Below, piece by piece: positions 42,111 to 51,900 of a stretch of DNA of 64,000 bases (positions within the stretch are counted from its first letter, which is position 1; the number at the start of each line of letters is the position of its first letter). The stretch covers positions 42,775 to 106,774 of the forward strand of contig CAZCEC010000017.1 of NCBI GenBank assembly GCA_964497615.1, in the 5' to 3' direction. The notes below the pieces were generated by a model. That model saw only the letters and a list, made by a program, of their open reading frames with translations, had not been told where the DNA came from and searched no databases. This DNA comes from CAZCEC01 sp964497615 (GTDB lineage: Bacteria; Chloroflexota; Anaerolineae; Anaerolineales; UBA6663). A program made the position numbers and the translations under genes.

Positions 42111-44939
42111 CTACAACAGCCGCCCCTGCTCCGGCTCCCCCTCCATCCCCGCCGCCAGCTTCTCGATCTCCGGCCACGACACCACCAGCGCGTTGTAGGC
42201 CAGCGCCTCCTCGGCCCAGCCCTTGCGCTCGCAAATGGCGTAGAGCCGGTAGGCCAGCGCCCGCGCGTCCTCGCCGCGCCCGCCGCCAAGTTGCTTGAGC
42301 AGCCGCGCCGCGCCCGTCTCGCCCGTCTCGTTCAGCCGGCGGATGAGCTGTTGGGCGCACTCCCACACCGTCAACCGGGCGTCGCTGCGCGGGTCCCAGT
42401 CCGCGTCCAGTTCGCCACGCCGCAGAAGCCGCACCTTGCCGGTCCGCGAGCGCAGGATGCCGGCGCGCACTAGGCCTTCCACGGCGGTATCCTTGGCCCG
42501 CGCCAGCACGTCGGCTTCGCCAAAGGGGCCGTCATTGTGGCCGAACTGCTGGAACCACGCCACGGCAAAGCGCGTGTCGCGGTCCAGGTCGCCTTCTTCG
42601 GCGGCCAGGTACTCGTCAAGCTGCTGGTTGATGAGCTGGAGCGCGGTGCGCACGCTCATGGGGGTGCCGTCGGCCTCCAGCACCTTGGCGTAGCGCGAGA
42701 ACACGGCCATGCCGGGGCCAATGGACGCCTGGGCGAGGTCAACGGGCGCGATGCCGCCGTGGGTGAGCTTGGTGAGGGCGGCGGGCAACTCGCGCTTGAG
42801 CGCTGCGACGAATTCTCGGCGGGTGGCGAGAGGGGCGGAGTCGGGGCGCGGGCGGCAGACTAATACGATGGAGGATGCTAATGCATTGACAGCGACCTTC
42901 ATTCCGGTTGGGCGCTCAGTACGCATCGGCCATGTGCCGTTAATGACAAAGCCTGCTGCAACAAGCCCAGCAAGCATAGTTTCCCAGCCAGTGGAGGCAA
43001 TACCCACACTTCCAACCTCATCCTGGTCCAACTCGGCTTCAGTCTGCTTGAAGGCATAATAGACCGACATTGGAAAGTCCTGCAGATGGTGCTCCCGCAT
43101 ATTCCCAAAAGCCCGCCCCAAGCCACTCTCGAAGAACTCTTCGGCTCGTGTCTTGACCCCTTCAAATCTATGCGGTGCCGCGACAAGTTCTTGCGCTTTT
43201 GGCACAAGCAGGGTACTAAATAACTCGGGATATGTGGTATTGAGTGCACGGCGAAGCCATACATAGAAGAAGTCAGAGAGGTCGGCATATCCAATGTTGT
43301 CATAGTAAGGTGGGTCTGTGGCAATGACAGCTTGGCCGCTAAATGCTCCTTCGCTAGCCGCGTCCCTTTGCAACACGCTGGCCAAAGATGCCGCTGGCAA
43401 TTCCTCGATCGTGCGCGCCATGGAAGCGGTGGTTTCACCAAAGTCCCCTGCCGCCTGCGCGAAAGGGTTTACTTCCGGAAAATCCCACGTCATGGGCAAA
43501 CCTTGGCGGCTGAAGACATTGATGCTCTGGTCGCGGCCCTGAGACCAGATTGCTAGAGAACAAAGCGTATTCGCTGTTCTACTTACGGCAAGACCAAGGT
43601 ATGTCGCAATAGCATCTGAATATGAGGCCAGAGTTTCAGAGTTGTAATGGCCGTCGCCACTTCTAGAAGCAGTCAGTTTACAGTCGTTCAGAACCAGCTG
43701 TTTGGCTTCAGCGACTAGGTCGGCAAGGGTCTGCATAACCACCAGTTGGCGATTCGTAAATAGCCGATCAAACGTAGTCAAGCCGTAGATTGGACACCAA
43801 ACCGCACGGCGATCACCCGATAGTTCGAACTCTGGTTTCCAAATAGGCTGGACTGTTGAAAAGTCTGTGTCATGTGTTGGAAGCAGACCAACATATGTGC
43901 GCGATCTCTGACCATCAACGCAGAGAGCCATAAGCTGAAGGCCCATTCGCTGTTCAAGGCCTTCTTGCTTGATATGCTTGTCTTCTGCCATTTGGCCGCA
44001 GACCAAGCATCGAAACTTTGCGCCGCGACCTGTCTTGGGCGATTCTGGCGGACGCCCCTTACCCACCTTGACTAGAAAGTGAACTGTTCGCGATCTGCTG
44101 TCTACCTGAGGCACCGCCCAGACTTGCCGCCCCTTACTAGTAGATAGAACTAGCGACCTGGCAAGCGGCATCGTCGCCCCGCAGGCCGGGTTCGGGCACG
44201 TCACTGTTCGCGCCCAAAGCCACGCAATCACCGTCTCGCCGTTGGGCCCCTTGGGGTACAGGTGCCCAATGCGCTTCTCGGCCTCGTCGCGCATCCACTG
44301 GCCGTAGTAGCGCACGTCTTCGGCCAGGCCGGCGGCGCCCTTCCAGTCACGCACGCCCAGTTCCATGTCGTCGCGCGGGTGCACCGGCGGCCGGCCGGCG
44401 AACTTCGGCGGGATCTCAATGAGGGCCTTGGTGATCAGCACCGCCACCGGGTTCAGGTCGCTGGCGTAGGCTTTCAAGCCCAGGCGCTGGGCCTCCAGCG
44501 GGATCGAGCCGCCGCCGCAGAACGGGTCGAGCACCGGCGGCGCGTACTGCTCCAGGGCGGCACGCACTTGGGCGGGCGTCAGCTCGCCGGCCGGCAGGTC
44601 GCCGCCGGCCGCGCGGGCCACGCTGCGGGCGATCTCGGTGCGGGCAGCGTGCAGCACGCGCTCGTCGTTGCTGTTCTCCCACTGCACCAGTTCTTCGATG
44701 ATGGCGAACAGCCGCTTGCGCTCGGTCTCGGCTTCCTTCTCAGGCAAGTCGTTGCCGGGGTCGTCCACCAGGGAGGCGAACAGCACGGCGCGGCAGGCGG
44801 CCAGCGGGCGGCGCGCCCACCACAGGTGCAGGGTGCTAGGGTGGCCGTGGCGGATGGACTTCTCGCGCGCCGCTTCCTTGTTGATGGCGTCGAGCGGCAG
44901 GGCGACTTCGATGAGCTTTTTGCGGTACGTATCAGGCAT
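42111..44939 (-). CDS. DUF1156 DNA adenine methylase
   Basis: 942 residues. The N-terminal DUF1156 signature is complete (KKLIEVALPLDAINKEAARE, HGHPSTLHLWWARRPLAACR). Methyltransferase motif I follows as LDPFCGGGSIPLEAQRLG (137-154) and motif IV as ATDPPYYDNIGYADLSDFF near residue 540, an N6-adenine/N4-cytosine type DPPY. A zinc-finger-like CPNPACGATM and CLVCGQM lie between. It probably marks self DNA for this system. Its first 70 codons are duplicated at 47002-47226 upstream in the array. Confidence 0.88.
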   Translation of the reverse strand: MPDTYRKKLIEVALPLDAINKEAAREKSIRHGHPSTLHLWWARRPLAACRAVLFASLVDDPGNDLPEKEAETERKRLFAIIEELVQWENSNDERVLHAARTEIARSVARAAGGDLPAGELTPAQVRAALEQYAPPVLDPFCGGGSIPLEAQRLGLKAYASDLNPVAVLITKALIEIPPKFAGRPPVHPRDDMELGVRDWKGAAGLAEDVRYYGQWMRDEAEKRIGHLYPKGPNGETVIAWLWARTVTCPNPACGATMPLARSLVLSTSKGRQVWAVPQVDSRSRTVHFLVKVGKGRPPESPKTGRGAKFRCLVCGQMAEDKHIKQEGLEQRMGLQLMALCVDGQRSRTYVGLLPTHDTDFSTVQPIWKPEFELSGDRRAVWCPIYGLTTFDRLFTNRQLVVMQTLADLVAEAKQLVLNDCKLTASRSGDGHYNSETLASYSDAIATYLGLAVSRTANTLCSLAIWSQGRDQSINVFSRQGLPMTWDFPEVNPFAQAAGDFGETTASMARTIEELPAASLASVLQRDAASEGAFSGQAVIATDPPYYDNIGYADLSDFFYVWLRRALNTTYPELFSTLLVPKAQELVAAPHRFEGVKTRAEEFFESGLGRAFGNMREHHLQDFPMSVYYAFKQTEAELDQDEVGSVGIASTGWETMLAGLVAAGFVINGTWPMRTERPTGMKVAVNALASSIVLVCRPRPDSAPLATRREFVAALKRELPAALTKLTHGGIAPVDLAQASIGPGMAVFSRYAKVLEADGTPMSVRTALQLINQQLDEYLAAEEGDLDRDTRFAVAWFQQFGHNDGPFGEADVLARAKDTAVEGLVRAGILRSRTGKVRLLRRGELDADWDPRSDARLTVWECAQQLIRRLNETGETGAARLLKQLGGGRGEDARALAYRLYAICERKGWAEEALAYNALVVSWPEIEKLAAGMEGEPEQGRLL

Positions 44940-44955
44940 CGGGTTACACCAGGCT

Positions 44956-45264
44956 CTAGCATGTTCGAAAGAAATCTAGCTCTTCCAATCGCCGACGCGC
45001 CTCGGCGATCTCAGTATCTGTGAATAGTTCCCGGAAGCGCTCTTCAATCACCGCGGCCTCCATGCAATGCTTTAGCAACCCTAGCTCCCAAAGCCGCATG
45101 AGGCCACTCTGAACCCTGGGCGCGGTTAACAACCGTTTGGCCGCTTCGACACCCTGGTACTTGTCCAGCATTTGCTTGAAGTAGGTAGGAGTGTAACCAT
45201 GCTCGCGAGCGGTCTCGTAGACATCAATCATCGCATGCTGGAACTCGTCCTCGAGCGTCGTCAC
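44956..45264 (-). CDS. Small conserved hypothetical protein
   Basis: 102 residues from GTG 45264, 7 bases after the upstream stop. EFQHAMIDVYETAREHGYTPTYFKQML, GVEAAKRLLTAP and FRELFTDTEIAEARRRLEEL match a widespread small helical family found next to many unrelated genes. The wide occurrence argues it is not system-specific. Function unknown. Confidence 0.75.
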   Translation of the reverse strand: MTTLEDEFQHAMIDVYETAREHGYTPTYFKQMLDKYQGVEAAKRLLTAPRVQSGLMRLWELGLLKHCMEAAVIEERFRELFTDTEIAEARRRLEELDFFRTC

Positions 45265-45271
45265 TCTGCCC

Positions 45272-46990
45272 TCACCCCTTCTCGCCTGCCGTCGAATCGG
45301 CCTGGTGGCTGGCTTTGGCGGCTTTGTCCAGCACCGCTCCAATTTGCGTCAGCGGCAAACCGGCCATCAGGTTAAGCAACGCCTGGCACTTGTCGCGCGC
45401 TGGCGCTGGGCTGCCCATGACCCGCTCAATGCACTTCAACTCCTCTTGAGCCATTGTAAGGTTGCTGTTCTTTCGAATGTGATCCTGGCACACGTCCATG
45501 GCGGCGAATAGCTCGTCGTGATCCACTCGCAGCCCACGCAGAAAGAACGCATCCGTCAACGCCTTGCGTGGATACTCGCCGATGGACCGGAGCAGCACGA
45601 GCGCCTGGCCCCAGGGCGACTCCCACTCGGAGTCACCGCCAACGGCAAACTGCACTGGGGAATAGGTAACCTTAGGCAGCAAGTGCTCGCCCAGTGCGCG
45701 CGACAGCCGCTCGGTTAGGTCGGCCAGCACCCCGCCGACCGTCTCCTTGCTAAGCTGTTGGCCCGGGAAGAAATCCTGGTACATACGGATCAGATCGCGC
45801 TCGACGCGTTGGGCTTGCATGTTCACAAATTTCCCTGCGTCCGGCCCAACGGCTTTGAGCACCAAATCCCGGCCCTCTTCGTTAACGCGCGTGAGCTCGG
45901 CCTCGAACAGCTCGCGCGCCGCGCTTGGCATCCAGCGCATGTTATCGCCCATGCTGAAGCTAAGCCGGTCAAGCACTTCCCTGGCTTTCGTGCGCTGACT
46001 CTCCAGCTTCTTCAACGTCGGCTCATCCAACACCGAGATGCGGTACTTGATCTCTCGCCGTACTGAGCCTTCCTGCCGCAGGCTCTCCAGACCGAACCAC
46101 TCAGCCCTGATCGGCGCGTCCAGCGGCGGGATGCGGCTGGCCTTGTCAAATGTGACCAAGGCTCCCCTGGCATACAGTTCGGCCAGAGGCTTCCCCACTT
46201 CGTCCAGCACTGGCACCCCTAAGGCTTCGGTCGGCGACACAACCGGCGGCTGCTCGGGCGCCACTGGGCCTCCATGCCCGTTGCCAGACCCAACCTGGAC
46301 GATGATGCCCCCACTCTGTTCATCCGACGTGACGCCGGCAGGAGTGGGTGGCTCGGCCTGCTCGTGCAAGCGGCACCGGTCGGCATAGGCCCGCCATACC
46401 GCGGCCGCCTGGAGGCTGCCCGCCGCACTCACCAGACTCGGGATCGCGGCTGTCGCTTCGTTTAGCTCCGCACACCGGCACCACAGCTCATCAAACCACT
46501 TGCGCCACGCTTCAAGGACCGCCGCTTCGGGCTGAAGGACCAGATTGCCCTGCGGACCAGAGGGCCGTTGGTGCCCGAAGTCTCCGGCCGGCCCCAGGCA
46601 GAGTGCGGCCTGCCCGCCCGTGTCCAACAGCCAGCATAGGCCATTTGGCAGCCCACCGCGGAAACCGTCCCAGGCCAATATCCTGAACTCCGCGTGTCCG
46701 CTCGATTCTTGTTGATACGCTAGAAGGGCAGCCAGGTCGCCCGGTTGGGTGGCGCAGGCCGGGTAAACAGCGACGACCAGACGGCACTTCAGCTCGGGCC
46801 GGCGGCCCGAAACGCCCAGCAGCCATCCGGTGCCAGTCTCAGTCAGATCGGTGACAACCCCAAACACGCCGGTCGCCACCTCAGCCAGTGGCTGAAACGG
46901 CGTTGGACCACGAGGAGCTTCACGATCCCATGCGGCTGCAGCCGTGGGCCAGACGAAGGGGAGTGTGACACGCTGCGGTTCTGAGTCCAT
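45272..46990 (-). CDS. Unknown 572-residue protein of the array
   Basis: ATG 46990 is preferred to the TTG at 47005. The N-terminal ~190 residues are beta-rich with many tryptophans (TGWLLGVSGRRPELKCRLVV, FRILAWDGFRGG); the C-terminal half is helical (KLESQRTKAREVLDRLSF, LKAVGPDAGKFVNMQAQRVERDLIRMY, CIERVMGSPAPARDKCQALL). I recognise no family. It lies between the truncated and the full-length DUF1156 genes and probably arrived with the duplication. Could be an accessory specificity factor; guess only. Confidence 0.65.
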   Translation of the reverse strand: MDSEPQRVTLPFVWPTAAAAWDREAPRGPTPFQPLAEVATGVFGVVTDLTETGTGWLLGVSGRRPELKCRLVVAVYPACATQPGDLAALLAYQQESSGHAEFRILAWDGFRGGLPNGLCWLLDTGGQAALCLGPAGDFGHQRPSGPQGNLVLQPEAAVLEAWRKWFDELWCRCAELNEATAAIPSLVSAAGSLQAAAVWRAYADRCRLHEQAEPPTPAGVTSDEQSGGIIVQVGSGNGHGGPVAPEQPPVVSPTEALGVPVLDEVGKPLAELYARGALVTFDKASRIPPLDAPIRAEWFGLESLRQEGSVRREIKYRISVLDEPTLKKLESQRTKAREVLDRLSFSMGDNMRWMPSAARELFEAELTRVNEEGRDLVLKAVGPDAGKFVNMQAQRVERDLIRMYQDFFPGQQLSKETVGGVLADLTERLSRALGEHLLPKVTYSPVQFAVGGDSEWESPWGQALVLLRSIGEYPRKALTDAFFLRGLRVDHDELFAAMDVCQDHIRKNSNLTMAQEELKCIERVMGSPAPARDKCQALLNLMAGLPLTQIGAVLDKAAKASHQADSTAGEKG

Positions 46991-47001
46991 AGCCGGGACC
47001 C

Positions 47002-47226
47002 TCAACGCTTACGGGCGGCCTCCACGTCTTTCTCGGGCAAGTCGTTGCCGGGGTCGTCCACCAGCGAGGCAAAGAGCACGGCGCGGCATGCAGCCAAGGG
47101 GCGGCGTGCCCACCACAAGTGCAGGGTGCTGGGATGACCGTGGCGAATGGACTTCCTGCGCGCCGCTTCCTTGTTGATGGCGTCGAGGGGGAGGGCGACT
47201 TCGATGAGCTTTTTGCAGAAGGTCAT
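47002..47226 (-). pseudogene. Truncated duplicate of the DUF1156 N-terminus
   Basis: 74 codons, nearly identical to residues 6-75 of the full DUF1156 methylase (KKLIEVALPLDAINKEAA, RHGHPSTLHLWWARRPLAAC), then a stop after AARKR. It starts inside the previous stop (ATGA). The ~2-kb insert between this stub and the complete gene suggests insertion by a target-duplicating event or unequal recombination. A 74-residue DUF1156 peptide could still be made. Confidence 0.8.
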
Positions 47227-47771
47227 GAGTTATCGCCGGCGGCCTGGGCCTTAAACCTTTCCACGAAACGAACGAAATCGGCGATCTTGCCAAGTAGCGC
47301 CGGGTCGCTGACCTGCCCAATCGGTATGGCGGAGGTACGCTTCCCATCGTGCCAGGTGAGGGTCGCCAGGGGCTGGTTCCCGTAGTAAGCCAGGAGTGCC
47401 GACTTGCCGATACCGGGCCGGCCACCGCCGACTTTGCCGGAATGGGTCAAATGGATGCGCCCGCCGTCATCGCGGCCAAACACGCCAGCGACCCGGCGGT
47501 TGATACCTTCCAAGGGTATATTGATTTCACAGGAAATTCCCATCAACGGGACGGGCTCCTGCGTGCCAAACCCGCACCAGTATCGGTTCTCCAATACCAG
47601 GGTGGCAGTCCACAGCTCCTGCCGCGGATGCCAGTAGATATCGAGCTCCATTCCTCCACCCCGGAAGCCTACTACCAGGCGGGTAAGCTGCCCGCCAATA
47701 CGCAGGGTCTGGGCCAGCAGCTGGAAGTTGTGGTCAATCTCAGCACGGTCGGTCAAAGGGTCAAGAATCAT
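47223..47771 (-). CDS. Hypothetical protein of the array
   Basis: 182 residues. The first half is beta-rich (RLVVGFRGGGMELDIYWHPR, WCGFGTQEPVPLMGISCEINIP); GGGRPGIGKSALL at about residue 115 superficially resembles a P-loop but lacks its context. The C-terminal TWHDGKRTSAIPIGQVSDPALL and a final helix contain nothing I recognise. It begins 12 bases after the interrupted clamp-like gene and overlaps the DUF1156 stub. Perhaps a cofactor of the clamp-like protein, by position. Confidence 0.6.
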   Translation of the reverse strand: MILDPLTDRAEIDHNFQLLAQTLRIGGQLTRLVVGFRGGGMELDIYWHPRQELWTATLVLENRYWCGFGTQEPVPLMGISCEINIPLEGINRRVAGVFGRDDGGRIHLTHSGKVGGGRPGIGKSALLAYYGNQPLATLTWHDGKRTSAIPIGQVSDPALLGKIADFVRFVERFKAQAAGDNS

Positions 47772-47783
47772 GGACCTGCCTCC

Positions 47784-48368
47784 TTAGCCGGACTCACCGC
47801 TGTCATGATCTGCTCTGGCAGCACCCAGGTACTGCTGCCGGATTCGCAGAGCATGATACTCCATCAAGTCACGCTCTGAGATCTCCAGTGGCCGCAGCGC
47901 CTTTGCGGCGGCGGCCATGGCCTTGTCGCGCTGTTTCTCGGCGTTGCGCAGGTCGGCGATGAGGCCGGCCCGGGTGGGTTCGGCCTCAGTGTATAGCAGC
48001 CGGTAGCTTAGGATCTGGTTCACCGATGCATCCAGCGGCAGGGCAATGAGAGGCTCACGCACCACATCCCACCGGCAAGGGAACGAATGACCCCCCACCT
48101 TCAGCCGGTCGGCCTCCACCTGGATGGTGATTTCGTCGGTATCGGGCAAGCCCTCGTGCAGGCCCAATACCACGAGGCCCGAAAAGCGAGCTGTGCCGTC
48201 CCATTCGCCTTCGGCTCGCATCCGCGCCGACACCGGGCCAGCCTAAATGATGAGCACGCCTGAGTCCAGGGCGATGCAGGCCTCGCCGGGCTTCTTGGGC
48301 CGGACAAAGCGCTTCAGGTACTTCAGTGCCTCGCGCAGTTCAGTGCGCCTGACAATCAGTCTTGGCAT
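47784..48368 (-). pseudogene. Sliding-clamp-like protein with in-frame TAG
   Basis: From ATG 48368: MPRLIVRRTELREALKYLKR, KPGEACIALDSGVLII, then TAG (codon 42, 48243-48245), continuing in the same frame AGPVSARMRAEGEWDGTARF, VEADRLKVGGHSFPC and on to 47784. The 194-codon frame is coherent on both sides of the stop, so one substitution (probably from GAG) interrupts it. The pattern A-x-GEW-x-G plus a late DRLKVGG resembles a single domain of DNA sliding clamps, but that is weak. Translation could restart at GTG 48233 or ATG 48221. Confidence 0.55.
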
Positions 48369-48403
48369 AGGGATGCTATCCCAGGCAGTGAATGACGCGA
48401 GCC

Positions 48404-48874
48404 TCACTTTCGCCGATGGTTGACACGGCGGGGAAAGGGCTTGTGATGCGACTTCTTGCCAGTGGACTCGATGGTATGCACGCGTTGCACAGTTCCCTGC
48501 TTGTTCAGCAGTTGGAATCCGTCAGACAAAGCCGACTCGATATAGGCTTTCTCCAGCACATTCAGCGCTGTCTTGGCCTGCTGGCCGGGTGCAGGATCAA
48601 ATTCGCCGATCAATACCATGCGCTGGCCGTTCTCCATGTTTTCAATCCCCCTCATGAGCCGTGCATTGCCCAGTTGGTTCTTGATCCGTGTGCCCAACCG
48701 CAGCGCCTGGCCGATATAGAGTGGCGCGATCACATGGCCAAAGCGGCGCGCAAAGACGTAGATACCAGGTTTGCGTGGAATTCGGTCCAGGTCATCACAG
48801 GCGTAGATAAGCGTCTCATCCGGGCGCGCCTGGCGGAGGATGGCTGGTTCATGCCAGTGCAGTTTGAGTTTCAC
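48404..48874 (-). CDS. GIY-YIG-domain protein
   Basis: 156 residues from GTG 48874, chosen because AAGGAG lies 6 bases upstream; a TTG further upstream is weaker. GIY is in KPGIYVFARRFG and YIG in LYIGQALRLGTRIKNQL; the downstream Glu of the nuclease domain is in NVLEKAYIESAL. The C-terminus is lysine/arginine-rich. A probable small nuclease of the UvrC-N/GIY-YIG type within the defence array, and so the best candidate for the effector nuclease if the SNF2 DUF3883 domain is not catalytic. Confidence 0.75.
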   Translation of the reverse strand: MKLKLHWHEPAILRQARPDETLIYACDDLDRIPRKPGIYVFARRFGHVIAPLYIGQALRLGTRIKNQLGNARLMRGIENMENGQRMVLIGEFDPAPGQQAKTALNVLEKAYIESALSDGFQLLNKQGTVQRVHTIESTGKKSHHKPFPRRVNHRRK

Positions 48875-48981
48875 GTGTCGCTCCTTCCATGCCAAACCAG
48901 CGGAGCACCCCCCACCCGCAGCATTGTTCCACGGTGGCTGCTGCGATTTCGGCGAGGCTGGTCCGCGAGGTTAGTAGCACC

Positions 48982-51900
48982 CTAGCTCGCCTCACGCACT
49001 GCTTCCAGCCGTAGCCGGAACATTGCCGGGTACAACCCCACCTCACCCGACTGCACGCGGCGCATCAACCTCCGCATCTGTAGGCTGCGCAACTCACCGC
49101 TCTCCTCGGGCAATAATAGCCAGGTGCTGTCGGGCGCTCGTTTCAGCGTTTCCCAGTCTCCGCCGGAGATTTCCAGGCCTTGCTCCAGGCTCCGATTACC
49201 GATCCAATAGCCATCCCGCCGCTGGCCATTCTGGTCGTAAATCACCCACTTCAGCACCCCCTCTTCCCGCCGGATGACATTGCCTCGCACGTCGGCAAAC
49301 AGGTCACGGGCCGCATCCCAGTGAAAGCCAAGCCGCTGCATGAACTCCGCCAACCGCTCAAACGTGCTTGGCGCGCGCGGGCGTGGCGCCGCGACAGAAG
49401 TCCCGACCTCTTCCTCTTCGCCTGTCTCAGCAACTTCGTCCTCAGCCTCCGGCTCAGGTTCATGTCCATCCTCGCCCACTTCGAGCGCTGGTGCCGGAGT
49501 CATGATCGGCGTAGCGTCAATCACCTGCGCGTCGCTCACTCCGGCAGGCGCCTCACCGTTAGCTGGCGTCATCGGCAGCTGCGCTTCAGCTTCGGTGGGC
49601 TGGGGAATCGGCGCGTCCTGTGTCTCCGGCTCGGCCAGCGCTTCAGGTCGCTCATCTTCAGGCTCGGGTTCGGCTTCGGGCTCGAACAGCTCAAAGTTGG
49701 CGGCGAAATAGTCGGCCACCCAGCTCGCTGGACGGTCAATGCAGTCCGCGATGGCCTGCGCCAGGCCCTGCCCCCGGAAGGGCGCGGCCAGCGCGGCGGC
49801 CAGCTCCCGGTGGTGGCTGGGGCCGCTCGCCATCACGTAAATCGTCTCGTCCACCCAGGCCGCCTTCACCGGCCGCGCGTCGCCAGCGGGCGTGCCGTCC
49901 ACGTATGGCATCACCTCTAGCCGGCGTACAGGCTGCCACCGGCTGCGCCCCAGGTTGCGCGCCAAATCCCGGTTCGCCTGCCAGGTCGCCACGGCCGCGT
50001 CGTCGCCCGGCGGAAGGGCCGGCTTCACCTTAAACAGGCAGCGCCCCAGTTCGGCTAGCCACTCCGGCCGCCGCTGTCCTGGCGTGGGATCCGCCTTTTC
50101 CAGGCGCTGGTGCAGGTTGGCTTCCAGCGAAAGCAGCCCAACAGAGAGCGCCCAATCTGCCGCGTCGTCCGGCAGCATCGTGAAGTCCGCCGTGGCCTGG
50201 CGCACCGCCGTAAACAGGCCGCGCTCCACTCCCGAATTGAGCGTGTAGTAGCGCAGATCGCTCACCTGCGTCCAGCGTCCGTTCAGGTCCAGCCAGCCGC
50301 CGCGCTGCCAGGCCTGCCGCGGCACCCGGCCCAGCATCTGCCGCACCCGCTTCCGGTCACCCTCCTCCAGGCGCTGACCGTGCGGCAGGCTCTCTAGCCA
50401 ATCCAACACTTTGTCCAGAGTGGGATGCGGCGGCACGCCCAGCCGTCCCCACAGGGTCAGGTCGGCCACCGGCGTCAGCACCAGCGCCACGCCCGGGATC
50501 TCGTCATCGTTTCGTTGGAAGATCCCGCCCGCCTTCTGCCAGGTCCCGTCCTCAGCGCGGATCAGCCGCTCATCCGCGAAAGCTGTGCGCACCGCTGCCA
50601 GCTCGTCTGTCTCCAGCCGCGGCAGTACCCGGTCCAGCGCCCGGTACAGATCAACCAGCTCCACATAGAGGCGCGGCGGCAGGGTTTCGGGTTGGGCCAG
50701 GGCCCGCAGACGTCCCAGCAGCTTTTCAGCATTGTCGGGTGTGTTGCGCACACCCAGCAGGTCGAGCAGCCATTGGCTTGCCTGTAGGTCATAGTCGGCC
50801 CGCACGAAGCTCTCGATGTTCTGCAGCGGCGCCGTCTCGGGCGTCGTGCGCATTAACTGCGATGGCAGCCGCCAATTGCCTTGCATGTCCGGCAGGCAAG
50901 TCAGGTCGCGCAGCCTGAGCAGCCACTTGGCCGGCAGTTTCCCCTCCGCGACCATGTAAGTGGACTGACCCGACAATTGCCGCAGTTGGGCGTGGCTCCG
51001 CTGCCGCCATGCCGCCGAGGCTGCCTGTACGATGCCGCGCATCACGCGGCCCCATGTATCAGGCGCGGTGCGTCCCAGTCGCTCCCAATGTGCCCAAAGG
51101 TAACTGTCAAAATCGTAATCTTCCAACTCGAACCGGCGGCTCCGACGCGGATACTCCAATTGCTCTTGATAGCCATGAGCACGCGCCGCGGCCTGGGCCG
51201 CCTCATAGCCGTGGATACCCGTCTTCGTCTGCGCCGGCAATGGGAACAGTCCCAGGTCGTTCTGCTGCGCCCAGCGCCGCCAGGTATCCCAATCATTGGG
51301 GCCGAACCCCCCGGTATAGTCGGCATGCAGCAAATGCTTGGATACCCAAGCAGAGGGCAAGAGCGATTCCAGTTCTGACTGAAGTTCGATCAGCAATCCG
51401 TCGCGCGTCTGGCGCCACTCGCCGTCGCGGCACTGAAAGAACACCTCGCTTGAAATAGAAACGCCCCCGCGCGCCGCCACTTGGGCCAGCCGGATGGCGT
51501 CCGCGCGATTGATTCTGGGCGCGGCAAAGATCGGCTTGGCGACGGCCTCGACGATCTGGGGCAGGCCCACGCGCCGGTCCAGCCGGAGCCGGCGGAATAG
51601 GCGACCTGCCACTGCGTAGAGCAGGTCAGACGTGCCTGCCCGGCGCGCCGCATCTTCGGCCTGTGAGACCCGCTCGACCCAATCCGCATCCACCAGGTTG
51701 ACGCGCGCGATGAGAAAGTCCCAGTCATCCGGTGCCAGGTTGCCGTCCCGCTCGCCGAGCACAAGCACTTCTTCGACACCTGCCAGTTCCGGCCGGCCGC
51801 GCACAGGCACAATCCTTAGCTGCCGTTGCTGCGGTCCCCACCAAAAACCCGGAGGCGCATGATTTTCGATGTAGGCCCACAGGCGCGCCACACCGTCAAG

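Noticed and set aside
47331..47450. P-loop in the 182-residue hypothetical (GGGRPGIGKSALL)
   Set aside because: It sits late in a small protein with no preceding strand pattern and no Walker B; chance resemblance is likely.
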